NCBI GenBank assembly: GCA_910584195.1
Contig: CAJTYV010000018.1
Coordinates: forward strand, 1 to 64,000
Length of the DNA: 64,000 nucleotides
Origin: an uncultured Ruminococcus sp.
GTDB lineage: Bacteria > Bacillota > Clostridia > Oscillospirales > Ruminococcaceae
Direction of reading: 5' to 3'
The notes beneath the pieces are model-generated. The model ran no database searches. It was not told where the DNA came from and saw only the letters and a list, made by a program, of their open reading frames with translations. This document shows, piece after piece, positions 22,821-30,565 of the stretch. Positions within the stretch are counted from its first letter, which is position 1. Each line of letters opens with the position of its first letter. Both the position numbers and the translations under genes were made by a program.

Positions 22821-22848
22821 AACGCAGTATTTACAAGTCCTTTAATGA
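22821..22848 (+). promoter_or_regulatory. Leader element 14 (AACGCA variant)
   Basis: AACGCA 22821-22826, 14-nt spacer with TTTACA, TTTAATGA 22841-22848. TCCTTT can pair with the AAAGGA that follows. A lone copy 12 kb beyond the main array, before a cassette of the same type. Confidence 0.65.
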
Positions 22849-22864
22849 AAGGAGCGTGATATTT

Positions 22865-23080
22865 ATGATTATTACAGAAATTCAAAAGAAAGAAATTGAG
22901 CAACTCATTCCGGAGCATAAGGAGGCTTTGGTGGCTTTTGGCGCTGATATGTACAGACGCGGGCTTATCACCGGGGCAGTTTGGCTTGCTATTGGGGTTG
23001 GTTGTGGAGTTATCATTGAAGTTCTGGCAGAGATGTATAAACATCGGAAATCCGAAAAAGAAAACGAGGGGGAGTCCTAA
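22865..23080 (+). CDS. Small membrane protein of the cassette type (71 aa)
   Basis: The ATG at 22865 follows AAAGGAG. A soluble N-terminal helix, one membrane span (GLITGAVWLAIGVGCGVIIEVL) and a charged tail ending in Glu-Gly-Glu-Ser encoded in the terminator stem. Same cassette layout as at 3315 and 8179, so this unit may have moved as a block. Confidence 0.7.
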   Translation: MIITEIQKKEIEQLIPEHKEALVAFGADMYRRGLITGAVWLAIGVGCGVIIEVLAEMYKHRKSEKENEGES

Positions 23081-23098
23081 CAAGGGCTCTTTCTTCTT
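23072..23098 (+). terminator. Terminator overlapping the stop codon
   Basis: GAGTCC 23072-23077, loop TAACAA with the stop, GGGCTC 23084-23089, then TTTCTTCTT. Confidence 0.75.
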
Positions 23099-23115
23099 GT
23101 ATGAAAGGAGAAAAG

Positions 23116-23298
23116 ATGGGACTGAAAAACAAATCTGATACTTTCCTTGTAAGTTTCGACTACACACATGGGGATATTCCGGTGCTGATTATCGGAAGAC
23201 GAGGAAAGGAAAAAGAGATTGATATTATTAACGCTTTTCAGGGAGATGAGGCGAGCGAACTATACAAAAAACTAACAGATAAGAAGGTGAGTGGATGA
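23116..23298 (+). CDS. Small soluble protein (60 aa)
   Basis: I chose the ATG at 23116 behind AAAGGAG. LVSFDYTHGDIPVLIIGRRG and IDIINAFQGDEASELYKKL are its main features, a likely alpha/beta fold. It overlaps the next gene by 4 bp. Function unknown. Confidence 0.65.
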   Translation: MGLKNKSDTFLVSFDYTHGDIPVLIIGRRGKEKEIDIINAFQGDEASELYKKLTDKKVSG

Positions 23299-23552
23299 CG
23301 TTTGCTAAGTTTTGCGAGGCGGTTATCGGGCGCCCCCTGTTTGAATGGGAGAAGAAACTTACGGAGTTTTTAGAAGAACATCCAGACGCAAAATTGGTGC
23401 ATCCGATAGCTCGCGGAAGTTCTAAAATGCCATATCAAGAACGTTTATCTATATTGTTTGCTTTATATAAAGCTTGCGGAAAGGAGAATCATGAAACAAC
23501 CGAAAAGATTGACACGGGAACAGAAGGAATGCTTAACGGCTCACTGTCTTAA
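23295..23552 (+). CDS. Unknown protein (85 aa), 3' end overlaps the next gene
   Basis: It starts at the ATGA overlap with the preceding gene. FAKFCEAVIGRPLFEWEKKL and LVHPIARGSSKMPYQERL look like a real folded protein. The last 20 residues are read through the next gene's ribosome site and first codons in another frame and look like random sequence, so the frame may recently have lost its stop near 23480. Confidence 0.55.
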   Translation: MTFAKFCEAVIGRPLFEWEKKLTEFLEEHPDAKLVHPIARGSSKMPYQERLSILFALYKACGKENHETTEKIDTGTEGMLNGSLS

Positions 23553-23655
23553 TTGGAAGGACTGGATGTTCGTGGAGGAAACGGAATTCTGTTACCGTAT
23601 CATCAACAAGAAAACCGGCGCTGTTAAGGGCGTTGATAAATTCAGGAGGAGATAA
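23491..23655 (+). CDS. DUF6906 family protein (54 aa)
   Basis: The ATG at 23491 follows AAAGGAG. LTREQKECLTAHCLNWKDW, VEETEFCYRIINKKTG and a basic end (DKFRRR) match the short DUF6906 family of Firmicutes phages. Function unknown. Its first 62 nt overlap the previous frame. Confidence 0.75.
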   Translation: MKQPKRLTREQKECLTAHCLNWKDWMFVEETEFCYRIINKKTGAVKGVDKFRRR

Positions 23656-24036
23656 ATGAAAATCTATACAAGTTATTTTGCTAACTTGAAGAATATCCCG
23701 GATAATATCGTTCCGATTTCTATATGCCGCAGATCACCGAAAGGGTATGACGGAATCGAATACAAATTGCTTGCTCCTTCGAGTGCTTTATTGTCGGAAT
23801 GGCGTAAACATCACGATGAGGCCGAATATAAATTCAAGTTTTCTAAGCAGTTAGTTTCATTGAACGCATTAGAAATTATCGTTGCACTGGGTCATATGTC
23901 TTGTGGTCGGGATGTTGTTTTGGTCTGTTATGAGGAAACATCAAAGTTTTGCCACCGTCATATTGTTGCCGAATGGCTTAATAAGCACGGATATGAAGTT
24001 ACGGAATGGAAAGGAGAATGCCATGAAAACAGATGA
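23656..24036 (+). CDS. DUF488 family protein
   Basis: The protein has 126 residues and starts one base after the previous stop behind AGGAGG. IYTSYFANLKNIP, PISICRRSPKGYDGIEYKLLAP, VVLVCYEE and FCHRHIVAEWL are the signature blocks of DUF488, which carries a conserved Cys and FCHR motif near a putative ligand site. Biochemical role not established. It overlaps the next gene by 14 bp. Confidence 0.85.
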   Translation: MKIYTSYFANLKNIPDNIVPISICRRSPKGYDGIEYKLLAPSSALLSEWRKHHDEAEYKFKFSKQLVSLNALEIIVALGHMSCGRDVVLVCYEETSKFCHRHIVAEWLNKHGYEVTEWKGECHENR

Positions 24037-24280
24037 AAAAGGAAAGAAACTCGCCAATGATATTTTAGACTATGTAAACAATTTGGCGTGTGATGAAGAA
24101 ACCTTTGCAAATAGTATTTGCCGCTCGCACAGGACTTTGCAGCAGTCAACAATGAGACTCTTTATTACTACCATTTGTAAGATGGCTGAGAATGATACGG
24201 ACGCAAGAAACGAGGCAGCCGTAGAATTGGCGAAGAAAATAGCGGAGATAGCACAGAACCATCCGTTACCGTTGGTTTGA
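24023..24280 (+). CDS. Conserved small helical phage protein (85 aa)
   Basis: The ATG at 24023 follows AAAGGAG. Helical, with LANDILDYVNNLACDEETF, RSHRTLQQSTMRLF and AVELAKKIAE. A common Clostridia phage family without known function. Confidence 0.7.
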   Translation: MKTDEKGKKLANDILDYVNNLACDEETFANSICRSHRTLQQSTMRLFITTICKMAENDTDARNEAAVELAKKIAEIAQNHPLPLV

Positions 24281-24311
24281 TATTTTAGTCGTAGAATGAA
24301 AGGAGAAAGCA

Positions 24312-24653
24312 ATGGAAATAAGAAATGCACAAATCACGTCAACCATGCTCGGCCGGGAAGACCATGGAATTATGACCTTTTTCGTATTTGTTAAATGGGG
24401 AGGTTCCGTATGTGGAATAGGGGGATACTCACTCGACGGATATGATAAAGAATCAAAATTAAGAGTATTTTCTACTAAAAGTTTTGAAGCTATATCGAAG
24501 ATACTCGAAACAGTCGGTGTGGATAAGTGGGAAGATTTACCCGGAAAGTATATCCGAATCAAAGATAACGGCTGGGGTTCTACGATTGATGAGATCGGAA
24601 ACTTGATGGAAGAAAAGTGGTTTAACATTCGGGAGTTCTTTAAGGAGAGCTAA
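24312..24653 (+). CDS. Conserved phage protein (113 aa)
   Basis: The start follows AAAGGAG. An alpha/beta protein: IRNAQITSTMLGREDHGIM, GGSVCGIGGYSLDGY, AISKILETVGVDKWEDLPGK and IRIKDNGWG. I recall similar proteins in Clostridia phages, always unnamed. A possible small regulatory or DNA-binding domain. Confidence 0.7.
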   Translation: MEIRNAQITSTMLGREDHGIMTFFVFVKWGGSVCGIGGYSLDGYDKESKLRVFSTKSFEAISKILETVGVDKWEDLPGKYIRIKDNGWGSTIDEIGNLMEEKWFNIREFFKES

Positions 24654-24688
24654 CCAAACCAGAAATTTATATTTTGAAAGGAGAAACA

Positions 24689-25714
24689 ATGAGTTCTTAT
24701 ATTATTGCAACAGATTTTGACGGTACTATTTGTGAAAACAAGTATCCGGAGATTGGAGAGCCGAGAAACAAGACCATTTTATATTTGAAGGAGAAGCAGA
24801 AAAACGGGGCAAAAATTGTTCTGTGGACTTGTCGGGTTGACGAGCTTCTTGATGCGGCAGTCAAATGGTGTCGTAATAAAGGCTTGATATTTGATGCGGT
24901 GAATGAAAATTTGCCGGAAATCATTGCTGAGTTCGGCGGTGATACCAGAAAGATATTTGCCAACGAGTACATAGATGATCGAAACGGAAAACTTCCCGAT
25001 GAATGTGAGTCTGGTATGCTTGCCTGGGCGAAGATGGAGATAGAGGCAGCTTGTAAACATGAGCGAGCAGAGGCACCGGAAGGAGAGTTCGATTATGGAT
25101 GTGCCTGCTATGAATCTGCTTTAAAGGCATTTGAAAGTCTCTGTGAAGATGGACATAGCGGTTTCAGCATTGGACTTACAAAACAGATTCTCAACCGACT
25201 GATTGATGGTAAGCCGCTTTGCCCTATTGAGGATACCGAAGAGACATGGAATCATATCGCTGATACGAGCGGTCATCGCGGAGAAGAAGCCAATTACCAG
25301 TGTAAGCGGATGAGTAGTCTGTTCAAATATGTCTATACCGACGGCTCGGTTAAGTATCGTGATATAGATCGTTTTATCATGGTTGAAACATTAACTGATA
25401 CGACTTGGCATTCTGGGTTAGTAGATCAAGTCCTCGAAGAGCTCTATCCGATTACCATGCCTTATATTCCCAGCGATAAGCCCTATAAAGCTATGTGTGA
25501 GGAGTATTTAACAGACCGCAAAAACGGCGATTTTGATACTGTCGGAATTTTGAAGGTTATCGAACCGGATGGTAAGACGGTTGAAATCAACAGATATTTT
25601 AAGGACGTTCCGAATGGATGGGAAGAAATTGATCTTGAGGAATTTAAGAATCGCCGGGCAATGCATTATGAAAGAATAAACAATGAAAAGGAGAAAAATC
25701 ATGAAAACAATTAA
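24689..25714 (+). CDS. HAD-like hydrolase fused to a phage-specific domain
   Basis: The protein has 341 residues; start chosen behind AAAGGAG. Residues 1-105 are a HAD-type phosphatase-like domain: ATDFDGTI (nucleophile Asp), LWTCR and FANEYIDDRNG. Residues from about 150 form a different domain with GHSGFSIGLTKQILNRL, YQCKRMSSLFKYVYTDG and WHSGLVDQVLEELYP, which in other phages I recall as a free-standing protein. The substrate is unknown; a nucleotide or sugar phosphate is plausible. It overlaps the next gene by 14 bp. Confidence 0.8.
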   Translation: MSSYIIATDFDGTICENKYPEIGEPRNKTILYLKEKQKNGAKIVLWTCRVDELLDAAVKWCRNKGLIFDAVNENLPEIIAEFGGDTRKIFANEYIDDRNGKLPDECESGMLAWAKMEIEAACKHERAEAPEGEFDYGCACYESALKAFESLCEDGHSGFSIGLTKQILNRLIDGKPLCPIEDTEETWNHIADTSGHRGEEANYQCKRMSSLFKYVYTDGSVKYRDIDRFIMVETLTDTTWHSGLVDQVLEELYPITMPYIPSDKPYKAMCEEYLTDRKNGDFDTVGILKVIEPDGKTVEINRYFKDVPNGWEEIDLEEFKNRRAMHYERINNEKEKNHENN

Positions 25715-26258
25715 AGAAAACTGGAAAGTAGCGTTGATCGTGGCAGCCGGAGTTGTGGCTGTTATTTTATTGTGTGTATTTGGGGTGCAAAGTGCCCAGA
25801 ACAAGGCGTTTGCGTTGGAAGAACAGGTAAACACTGCCGAGTCCGACATCAAGGTGCAGGAAAAACGCAGAGTTGATTTGGTGTACAACCTTGCTGATTG
25901 TGTCATGCAATACGATAAGCATGAGGCGGAAACATTAACTGCGATCGTGGAAGGCCGTGGCTCCACCGGCGATATTGAAAATGTTACAACCGCAATAACG
26001 GCTGTGTCGGAAGCATATCCGGAGTTGAAGTCTAACGAGAACTATAAAGAACTGATGAACGAGCTGTCTATTACCGAAAACCTGATTGCCGAGTATCGCA
26101 GCAACTATAACAGACAAATAAAAGAGTATAACCGCTATGTGAAAAAATTCCCGACACGGATATTTTTGAATATGCTTGGATATGAGAGGCAGAACTATCA
26201 GTATCTGGACTATGAGGCTCCAGTTGATGCTCCGCAGAATTTATTCGGGGAGGATTGA
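25701..26258 (+). CDS. lemA: LemA family membrane protein
   Basis: The protein has 185 residues; the ATG at 25701 follows AAAAGGAG. An N-terminal membrane helix (VALIVAAGVVAVILLCVF) is followed by the helical LemA domain: EEQVNTAESDIKVQEKRRVDL, DIENVTTAITAVSEAYPELK and SITENLIAEYRSNYN. LemA proteins form membrane-associated helical bundles of unclear function. It is paired with the membrane protein that follows. Confidence 0.85.
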   Translation: MKTIKENWKVALIVAAGVVAVILLCVFGVQSAQNKAFALEEQVNTAESDIKVQEKRRVDLVYNLADCVMQYDKHEAETLTAIVEGRGSTGDIENVTTAITAVSEAYPELKSNENYKELMNELSITENLIAEYRSNYNRQIKEYNRYVKKFPTRIFLNMLGYERQNYQYLDYEAPVDAPQNLFGED

Positions 26259-26261
26259 TGC

Positions 26262-27026
26262 ATGGGATATTACAGACATAGAAAAAGAGGATTTGACTTT
26301 GGGGATTTTGAAATAACGAAACGTGAAATCCTCGCAAGCATATCCATTATTGCTATTATGCTGCTTATTGGTGTTCTGATTGCTGGCAAAATATCGGAGT
26401 ATGAGTTGGATCAGAATGAGAAGTATAACAAAGCAATAAAAATTGACACGCAGGAGCTTTTTGAGTATGGTATGCGAACCAATGTCGGTAATGCATTTGT
26501 CTACGGTGATTTAAAAGCCGTAGACACCGTTACCTATCCGGAACTCGATGATTCGTATATGTATGTGGAAAAAGTAAAGGAGCGATATACAAAGCATACC
26601 AGAACAGTATCTGATTATGACGATGATGGACACAAGATTGGCGAACATGAGGAAGAATATTGGACATGGGATAGAGTTGATAGCGAACATTTAAAATGTG
26701 GGGAGATATCTTTTCTTGGTCACACCTTTTCTTCAGATAAGATAATCATTCCTGGAGAACATTATATCGCAACCATCAAAGAATCCAGCAAAATTCGATA
26801 TAAATATTATGGAGTAGATACTTCGTTTGTTGGAACCATTTTTACAACATTAAAAGACAGAACGATATCAAACAATACCCAATTTTATGAAAATAAATCA
26901 ATAGAAGAAACTGTTAAGCATCTGGAGTCTGGGTCATCCGTAACAATCTTCTGGATATTTTGGATTGTTTTAACCGGGTTCTGCGTTTATGGTTTCTATT
27001 ATATCGATAATGAATGGCTGGAATAA
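26262..27026 (+). CDS. Two-span membrane protein, LemA partner
   Basis: The protein has 254 residues. Membrane segments at about 25-45 (ILASISIIAIMLLIGVLIAG) and near the C-terminus (TIFWIFWIVLTGFCVYGFYY) enclose a roughly 180-residue domain that would lie outside the membrane, rich in Tyr, Lys and Glu. It starts 3 bases after lemA behind GGGAGG. In bacteria LemA genes often sit with TPM or E3-type membrane proteins; this one is not recognisable as either. Confidence 0.7.
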   Translation: MGYYRHRKRGFDFGDFEITKREILASISIIAIMLLIGVLIAGKISEYELDQNEKYNKAIKIDTQELFEYGMRTNVGNAFVYGDLKAVDTVTYPELDDSYMYVEKVKERYTKHTRTVSDYDDDGHKIGEHEEEYWTWDRVDSEHLKCGEISFLGHTFSSDKIIIPGEHYIATIKESSKIRYKYYGVDTSFVGTIFTTLKDRTISNNTQFYENKSIEETVKHLESGSSVTIFWIFWIVLTGFCVYGFYYIDNEWLE

Positions 27027-27037
27027 AAGGAGAAAAA

Positions 27038-27262
27038 ATGAATGGATTATTTGAGGTACGCGAAAAGGTTGATTTAAAACCTTGTCCTTTTTGTGGTGGG
27101 AAAGCCTATATCACTGGGATGTTTATACCAACGGCTGATGGTGATGAGATAAATACCTATTTAGTTGGGTGCGAGGAATGCGATGTTAGCTTTACGCAAG
27201 ATTGGTATTACAAGGATATTGTCAGAAAATGGAATACAAGAAAAGGAGAGAAAGATGAATGA
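27038..27262 (+). CDS. Lar-like restriction alleviation zinc-ribbon protein
   Basis: The protein has 74 residues; start behind AAAAGGAG. LKPCPFCGGKA and VGCEECDVSF form a four-cysteine zinc ribbon, and VRKWNTR is the typical C-terminal Trp-Asn motif of Lar-family proteins. Lar modulates type I restriction, so a role against host restriction is likely but not shown. Confidence 0.8.
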   Translation: MNGLFEVREKVDLKPCPFCGGKAYITGMFIPTADGDEINTYLVGCEECDVSFTQDWYYKDIVRKWNTRKGEKDE

Positions 27263-27521
27263 ACGTGATTCTGTTAAAAAGTTAGTAATGGATTCAGCCT
27301 CTCAGATTGCATTGACTGAACATTTAGATACTGTACGTTTTTGCCTCCAGCCGCCGGAATATTCATATGGGGATTATATATCGGTGACGTTTTATAAAGA
27401 GCAGCAGGCAGTTGGTAATCTTTTTCCGATAGACGAGTTTTTAAAGATGGAATCGGATTTCCGTTCGTTCGCAATCAACACATATCTCACAACGATGGTA
27501 AATAAATTGAGAGGACAATGA
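27255..27521 (+). CDS. Unknown soluble protein (88 aa)
   Basis: The ATG at 27255 follows AAAAGGAG and overlaps lar by 8 bp. ALTEHLDTVRFCLQPPEYSYG and VTFYKEQQAVGNLFPIDEFL suggest an alpha/beta fold. No family recognised. Confidence 0.65.
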   Translation: MNERDSVKKLVMDSASQIALTEHLDTVRFCLQPPEYSYGDYISVTFYKEQQAVGNLFPIDEFLKMESDFRSFAINTYLTTMVNKLRGQ

Positions 27522-27523
27522 AG

Positions 27524-27724
27524 ATGGATACTAAAAACTGCACCACTTGCTCTAGGGCTATATTTTGTGAATCGTGGGGCGAGTACAAATGCAAAGAACG
27601 AAAAGAATGGATAACTGATACGGACGAGGGAGCCTACTGCGGATTATATTCCAAAGGGACTCCCTCAACTGATTGTCACTGTGAAACATGTGAGGAAAGA
27701 GGTGCAATAGAAGATGATTGCTGA
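27524..27724 (+). CDS. Cysteine-rich probable zinc-binding protein (66 aa)
   Basis: I chose the ATG at 27524, 8 nt after AGGA; the ATG at 27518 is too close. Nine cysteines in CTTC, AIFC, YKC, YCG, CHCETC and a final Cys imply two metal sites. Probably a small zinc-binding adaptor. Function unknown. Confidence 0.65.
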   Translation: MDTKNCTTCSRAIFCESWGEYKCKERKEWITDTDEGAYCGLYSKGTPSTDCHCETCEERGAIEDDC

Positions 27725-27929
27725 AAAAGATATTTTGGTTCTGAAATGTAATGCATTTTTAAGACCAAAAGAAATGAACGCATTATATCGTTCTGTTTAC
27801 GAACAAATGGAGGCTGGTGTCATAGTAGTAGTTCCTCCTTATGTCGAACCTATTTTGGTTCCGGCTGGAACAGAAGTAAAGATATCCGAGTTTGTACCGT
27901 CAAATGAGAAAGGAGAACGAGATGGATAA
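27714..27929 (+). CDS. Conserved small phage protein (71 aa)
   Basis: It overlaps the previous gene by 11 bp. EKDILVLKCNAFLRPKEMNAL, YEQMEAGVIVVVPP and GTEVKISEF are landmarks that recur in Clostridia phages. Soluble. Role unknown. Confidence 0.7.
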   Translation: MIAEKDILVLKCNAFLRPKEMNALYRSVYEQMEAGVIVVVPPYVEPILVPAGTEVKISEFVPSNEKGERDG

Positions 27930-28389
27930 TTGGAGATGTGAATGTCTTAACGAGAGGATAGACAATAGACCGCATTTTATAGTAGGTGGTAGACAGTCTG
28001 GAAAAACGATCCGACTTATCAAAGAAGCCGGTAAAACAAATGGGCTTATTGTTTGCCCCACTCGTAATATGGCTGAAAATGTCTTTAAAACAGCTTGTGA
28101 ACTTGGCTGCCGAATTTTGAAGCCAATTACATACGAGGAATTATTTGTATATCCTAATCGGGCAAAGAAAAATGATCACTACTTTGATGAATATGGGGTG
28201 ACATTGGTAGATGCTCTTCGTAGACAACTCAAAGTATTTGGACGCCATAACGCCAAATCTATAATCATTGACGAGGATTCGATTAAATCCTTAAACGATA
28301 TTTTGGACGGGCTTAAAGTTACTGATATGGATGGTCGGGAATTGAAATTTAAAATTGAAGTTTTAGGGAGGAATGAGAGCAATGATTAA
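27922..28389 (+). CDS. Small P-loop NTPase
   Basis: The protein has 155 residues; the ATG at 27922 follows AAAGGAG. Walker A GGRQSGKT near residue 22 and Walker B SIIIDED near residue 116 are clear. The chain is only one RecA-like lobe, without helicase motifs IV-VI. It may be an ATPase subunit or a truncated helicase. It overlaps the ThyX-like gene by 8 bp. Confidence 0.75.
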   Translation: MDNWRCECLNERIDNRPHFIVGGRQSGKTIRLIKEAGKTNGLIVCPTRNMAENVFKTACELGCRILKPITYEELFVYPNRAKKNDHYFDEYGVTLVDALRRQLKVFGRHNAKSIIIDEDSIKSLNDILDGLKVTDMDGRELKFKIEVLGRNESND

Positions 28390-29146
28390 AATTGAAAATT
28401 TTGAAGTAATGGGGTGGGATCATGTTATCCGTGGGATGCGGAACCCGATGAACAGTTGGGAGAAGTCAGACAGCGGTATCTGTAAAGGCGGCAACAATGG
28501 GATTGGGTGCGAAAACTGTGCGGAAGAGATGCCTTGTACTCATTCTTATGATCACTCTTGGCAGCTCGGCAAAGCAGACCATGATCTGATGATGAAACTG
28601 GCAAAGGCTGGTTCGGTTCACGGAAAATTTCGCAGAATGATTACGGTCTATGTGGATATTACGGCTCCGCTTTACTGGTGGAAAGAGTTTGATACATATA
28701 AGGTCGGCACTGTAGCCAACTCCTGCTCCACTATGCACAAAATCCATGCCAAGGAGTTTACGTTGGATGATTTCTCCTGTGAGCATTTACTTAACATTGA
28801 TGACAATCAACTCATGGATGATCTCGAACAGTTGGGGGAAGATGTTTTGGGTATATTAAACACGCCGGTGGAAGATTTACAATATACTATCGGAAAATTA
28901 AATGCGTATCGTAAACTTTTCCTCAAAACCAAAAATAAAATTTGGTGGTGGCAGATGATCCAGCTCCTTCCCAGTTCTTATAACCAAAAACGGACGGTTA
29001 TGCTGAACTATGAAGTCCTGTCCAATATCTACCAGTACCGGAGGGAACACAAGCTGGATGAGTGGCGGGAATTCTGTCAGTGGATCAAGAAGCTCCCGTA
29101 CAGTGAGATTATCACCTGTAATGTGAAAGGAGAAGATAATGCTTAA
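28382..29146 (+). CDS. ThyX-like (FAD-dependent thymidylate synthase fold) protein
   Basis: The protein has 254 residues. GMRNPMNSWEKSDS, GKADHDLMMKLAKAGSVHGKF, WKEFDTYKVGTVANSCST and the C-terminal YEVLSNIYQYRREHKLDEWR match phage proteins related to ThyX. The canonical RHR-x-x-S flavin/nucleotide motif is replaced by WWKEFDTYK, so catalysis by the standard ThyX mechanism is doubtful. It may bind nucleotides or make a modified pyrimidine. It overlaps both neighbours. Confidence 0.75.
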   Translation: MIKIENFEVMGWDHVIRGMRNPMNSWEKSDSGICKGGNNGIGCENCAEEMPCTHSYDHSWQLGKADHDLMMKLAKAGSVHGKFRRMITVYVDITAPLYWWKEFDTYKVGTVANSCSTMHKIHAKEFTLDDFSCEHLLNIDDNQLMDDLEQLGEDVLGILNTPVEDLQYTIGKLNAYRKLFLKTKNKIWWWQMIQLLPSSYNQKRTVMLNYEVLSNIYQYRREHKLDEWREFCQWIKKLPYSEIITCNVKGEDNA

Positions 29147-29363
29147 ATTATTAACGGATTGTGATAAATGTATGTATAAGCGAGTGTGTAAATATTATGA
29201 CCATCCCAGACAAGTTATGGAGAAACTGAAAAATACTACATATGGTGATGGCCCGAACGATGATTACGGATGGGATACTATGACAGACCATGAGCATGTG
29301 AATGTTTCATTTTCTTGTCCGGACTACCAGGAACAGAAACCAACACCCAAAGGTTTTGCTTGA
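29139..29363 (+). CDS. Small cysteine-containing protein (74 aa)
   Basis: The ATG overlaps the previous gene and follows AAAGGAG. CDKCMYKRVCKYYD near the start gives a possible zinc site with a later SCPDY. Resembles other short phage proteins with an N-terminal CxxC-x5-C. Function unknown. Confidence 0.65.
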   Translation: MLKLLTDCDKCMYKRVCKYYDHPRQVMEKLKNTTYGDGPNDDYGWDTMTDHEHVNVSFSCPDYQEQKPTPKGFA

Positions 29364-29384
29364 TTTATGCAGGAGGATATGGTT

Positions 29385-29606
29385 ATGACATTTGATATTC
29401 TTCAAAAGATTATTAAGAAAAATAACATTCCTAGAAACGTTCATCTTACAAGTGATAGTGGATGGGAATGTAATGCAACTGAAATGGATGGAATATATTA
29501 CAACCAATCTATAAATGAAATAGTTTTTACTCAGGAAGGTAGTAAATATGATTATCAATATCATGAGTCTAACGATTGGCAAAAACTTTATGGTAAAGGA
29601 GACTAG
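29385..29606 (+). CDS. Small soluble protein (73 aa)
   Basis: The ATG at 29385 follows CAGGAGG. FDILQKIIKKNNIPRNVHL and SGWECNATEMDGIYYN suggest a small alpha/beta protein. Similar short proteins occur in Firmicutes phages and plasmids. No function known. Confidence 0.65.
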   Translation: MTFDILQKIIKKNNIPRNVHLTSDSGWECNATEMDGIYYNQSINEIVFTQEGSKYDYQYHESNDWQKLYGKGD

Positions 29607-29609
29607 CAA

Positions 29610-30134
29610 ATGAGCGCACAGTATGATTTATATTTACAGCAACACCGCTCGAATGTTCACAAAGGGTTTGAGTGGATTCAGGAGAATCTCCCGGAGCTGG
29701 TAAAAGATGGTGTAGGGTGGCAGACTGAGTTTGCACACGATGCCTCCAAGAATGAGCCGGATGAGTACGAAGCCTACGATAGATATTTCTATGGTAACAA
29801 TAAATCCTATCAGGTTATGCAGGATTATAGAAAAGCGTGGCTTCTGCACATTCACAGAAATCCTCATCACTGGCAGCATTGGGTGCTTATCAATGACGAT
29901 CCGAAAGAAGGCGAGATTGTTCTGGACATGCCCTACAATTATATTCTCGAAATGATTTGTGATTGGTGGGCGTTCAGTTGGCAAAAAGGCAATCTTAATG
30001 AGATATTCAACTGGTATGACGAGCATAAGGCTTACATAAAAATGAGTCCAAAGACTCGGAAGTCAGTTGAAACCATTCTTGGAAAGATGAAAGAGAAGCT
30101 TTCCGAATCTAATTCGAAAGGAGAAAATTTATGA
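29610..30134 (+). CDS. DUF5662 family protein
   Basis: The protein has 174 residues. HRSNVHKGFEWI, HDASKNEPDEYEAYDRYFYG, HRNPHHWQHWVL and MICDWWAFSWQKG are the family landmarks. The several conserved His/Asp residues recall HD-type phosphohydrolase sites, but the activity is unknown. Widespread in gut phages. It overlaps the next gene by 4 bp. Confidence 0.85.
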   Translation: MSAQYDLYLQQHRSNVHKGFEWIQENLPELVKDGVGWQTEFAHDASKNEPDEYEAYDRYFYGNNKSYQVMQDYRKAWLLHIHRNPHHWQHWVLINDDPKEGEIVLDMPYNYILEMICDWWAFSWQKGNLNEIFNWYDEHKAYIKMSPKTRKSVETILGKMKEKLSESNSKGENL

Positions 30135-30343
30135 ATTTTGTACAGTATGTGATTGCTTTCCTGATTCTCTATCTTTGCATGTATGCGCTGATTAACCGAG
30201 TATGTCAGTGTATTGAGCACTGTGCGACCGCCAGAGCATATTCCAAGTTCAGGGAAAATGGAGTTCTGGTAAAAATGGATGATGTAGAAGCCGGCATCAA
30301 GAAGAGTAATAAGGAAAAAGAAAACGTAAAAGAAATAAAATAA
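30131..30343 (+). CDS. Small membrane protein (70 aa)
   Basis: The ATG overlaps the previous stop and follows GAAAGGAG. One hydrophobic helix (VQYVIAFLILYLCMYALI), then a Cys-rich short stretch (RVCQCIEHC) and a Lys/Glu coiled tail. Function unknown. Confidence 0.7.
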   Translation: MNFVQYVIAFLILYLCMYALINRVCQCIEHCATARAYSKFRENGVLVKMDDVEAGIKKSNKEKENVKEIK

Positions 30344-30352
30344 GAAACATCT

Positions 30353-30384
30353 GAGGAGCCGTGTAACAGCGGCTCTTCCTTTTG
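30353..30384 (+). terminator. Hairpin terminator
   Basis: GAGGAGCCG 30353-30361 pairs with CGGCTCTTC 30370-30378 (one G-U), then CTTTTG. Confidence 0.75.
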
Positions 30385-30406
30385 CAAAAAATTGGAGGAA
30401 AACTCT

Positions 30407-30565
30407 ATGTTTAAACGAGAATTATTGAAAAACAAGCTCTACGGAGTTGCCATGATAGGCTTAGGAGCGTTGTCTGTCCCCATTGAATGGGATGGGACGT
30501 TCTTTTTATTTACTCTAATGGCTGGTTGTGGACTTATATTTGCAAAGGAGAACTGGATCATATGA
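30407..30565 (+). CDS. Small membrane protein (52 aa)
   Basis: The ATG at 30407 follows TGGAGG. Two hydrophobic stretches (YGVAMIGLGALSVPI and FFLFTLMAGCGLIF) separated by a short polar turn give a possible two-span hairpin, holin-like in size but in the wrong place for lysis. It overlaps nrdG by 4 bp. Confidence 0.7.
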   Translation: MFKRELLKNKLYGVAMIGLGALSVPIEWDGTFFLFTLMAGCGLIFAKENWII

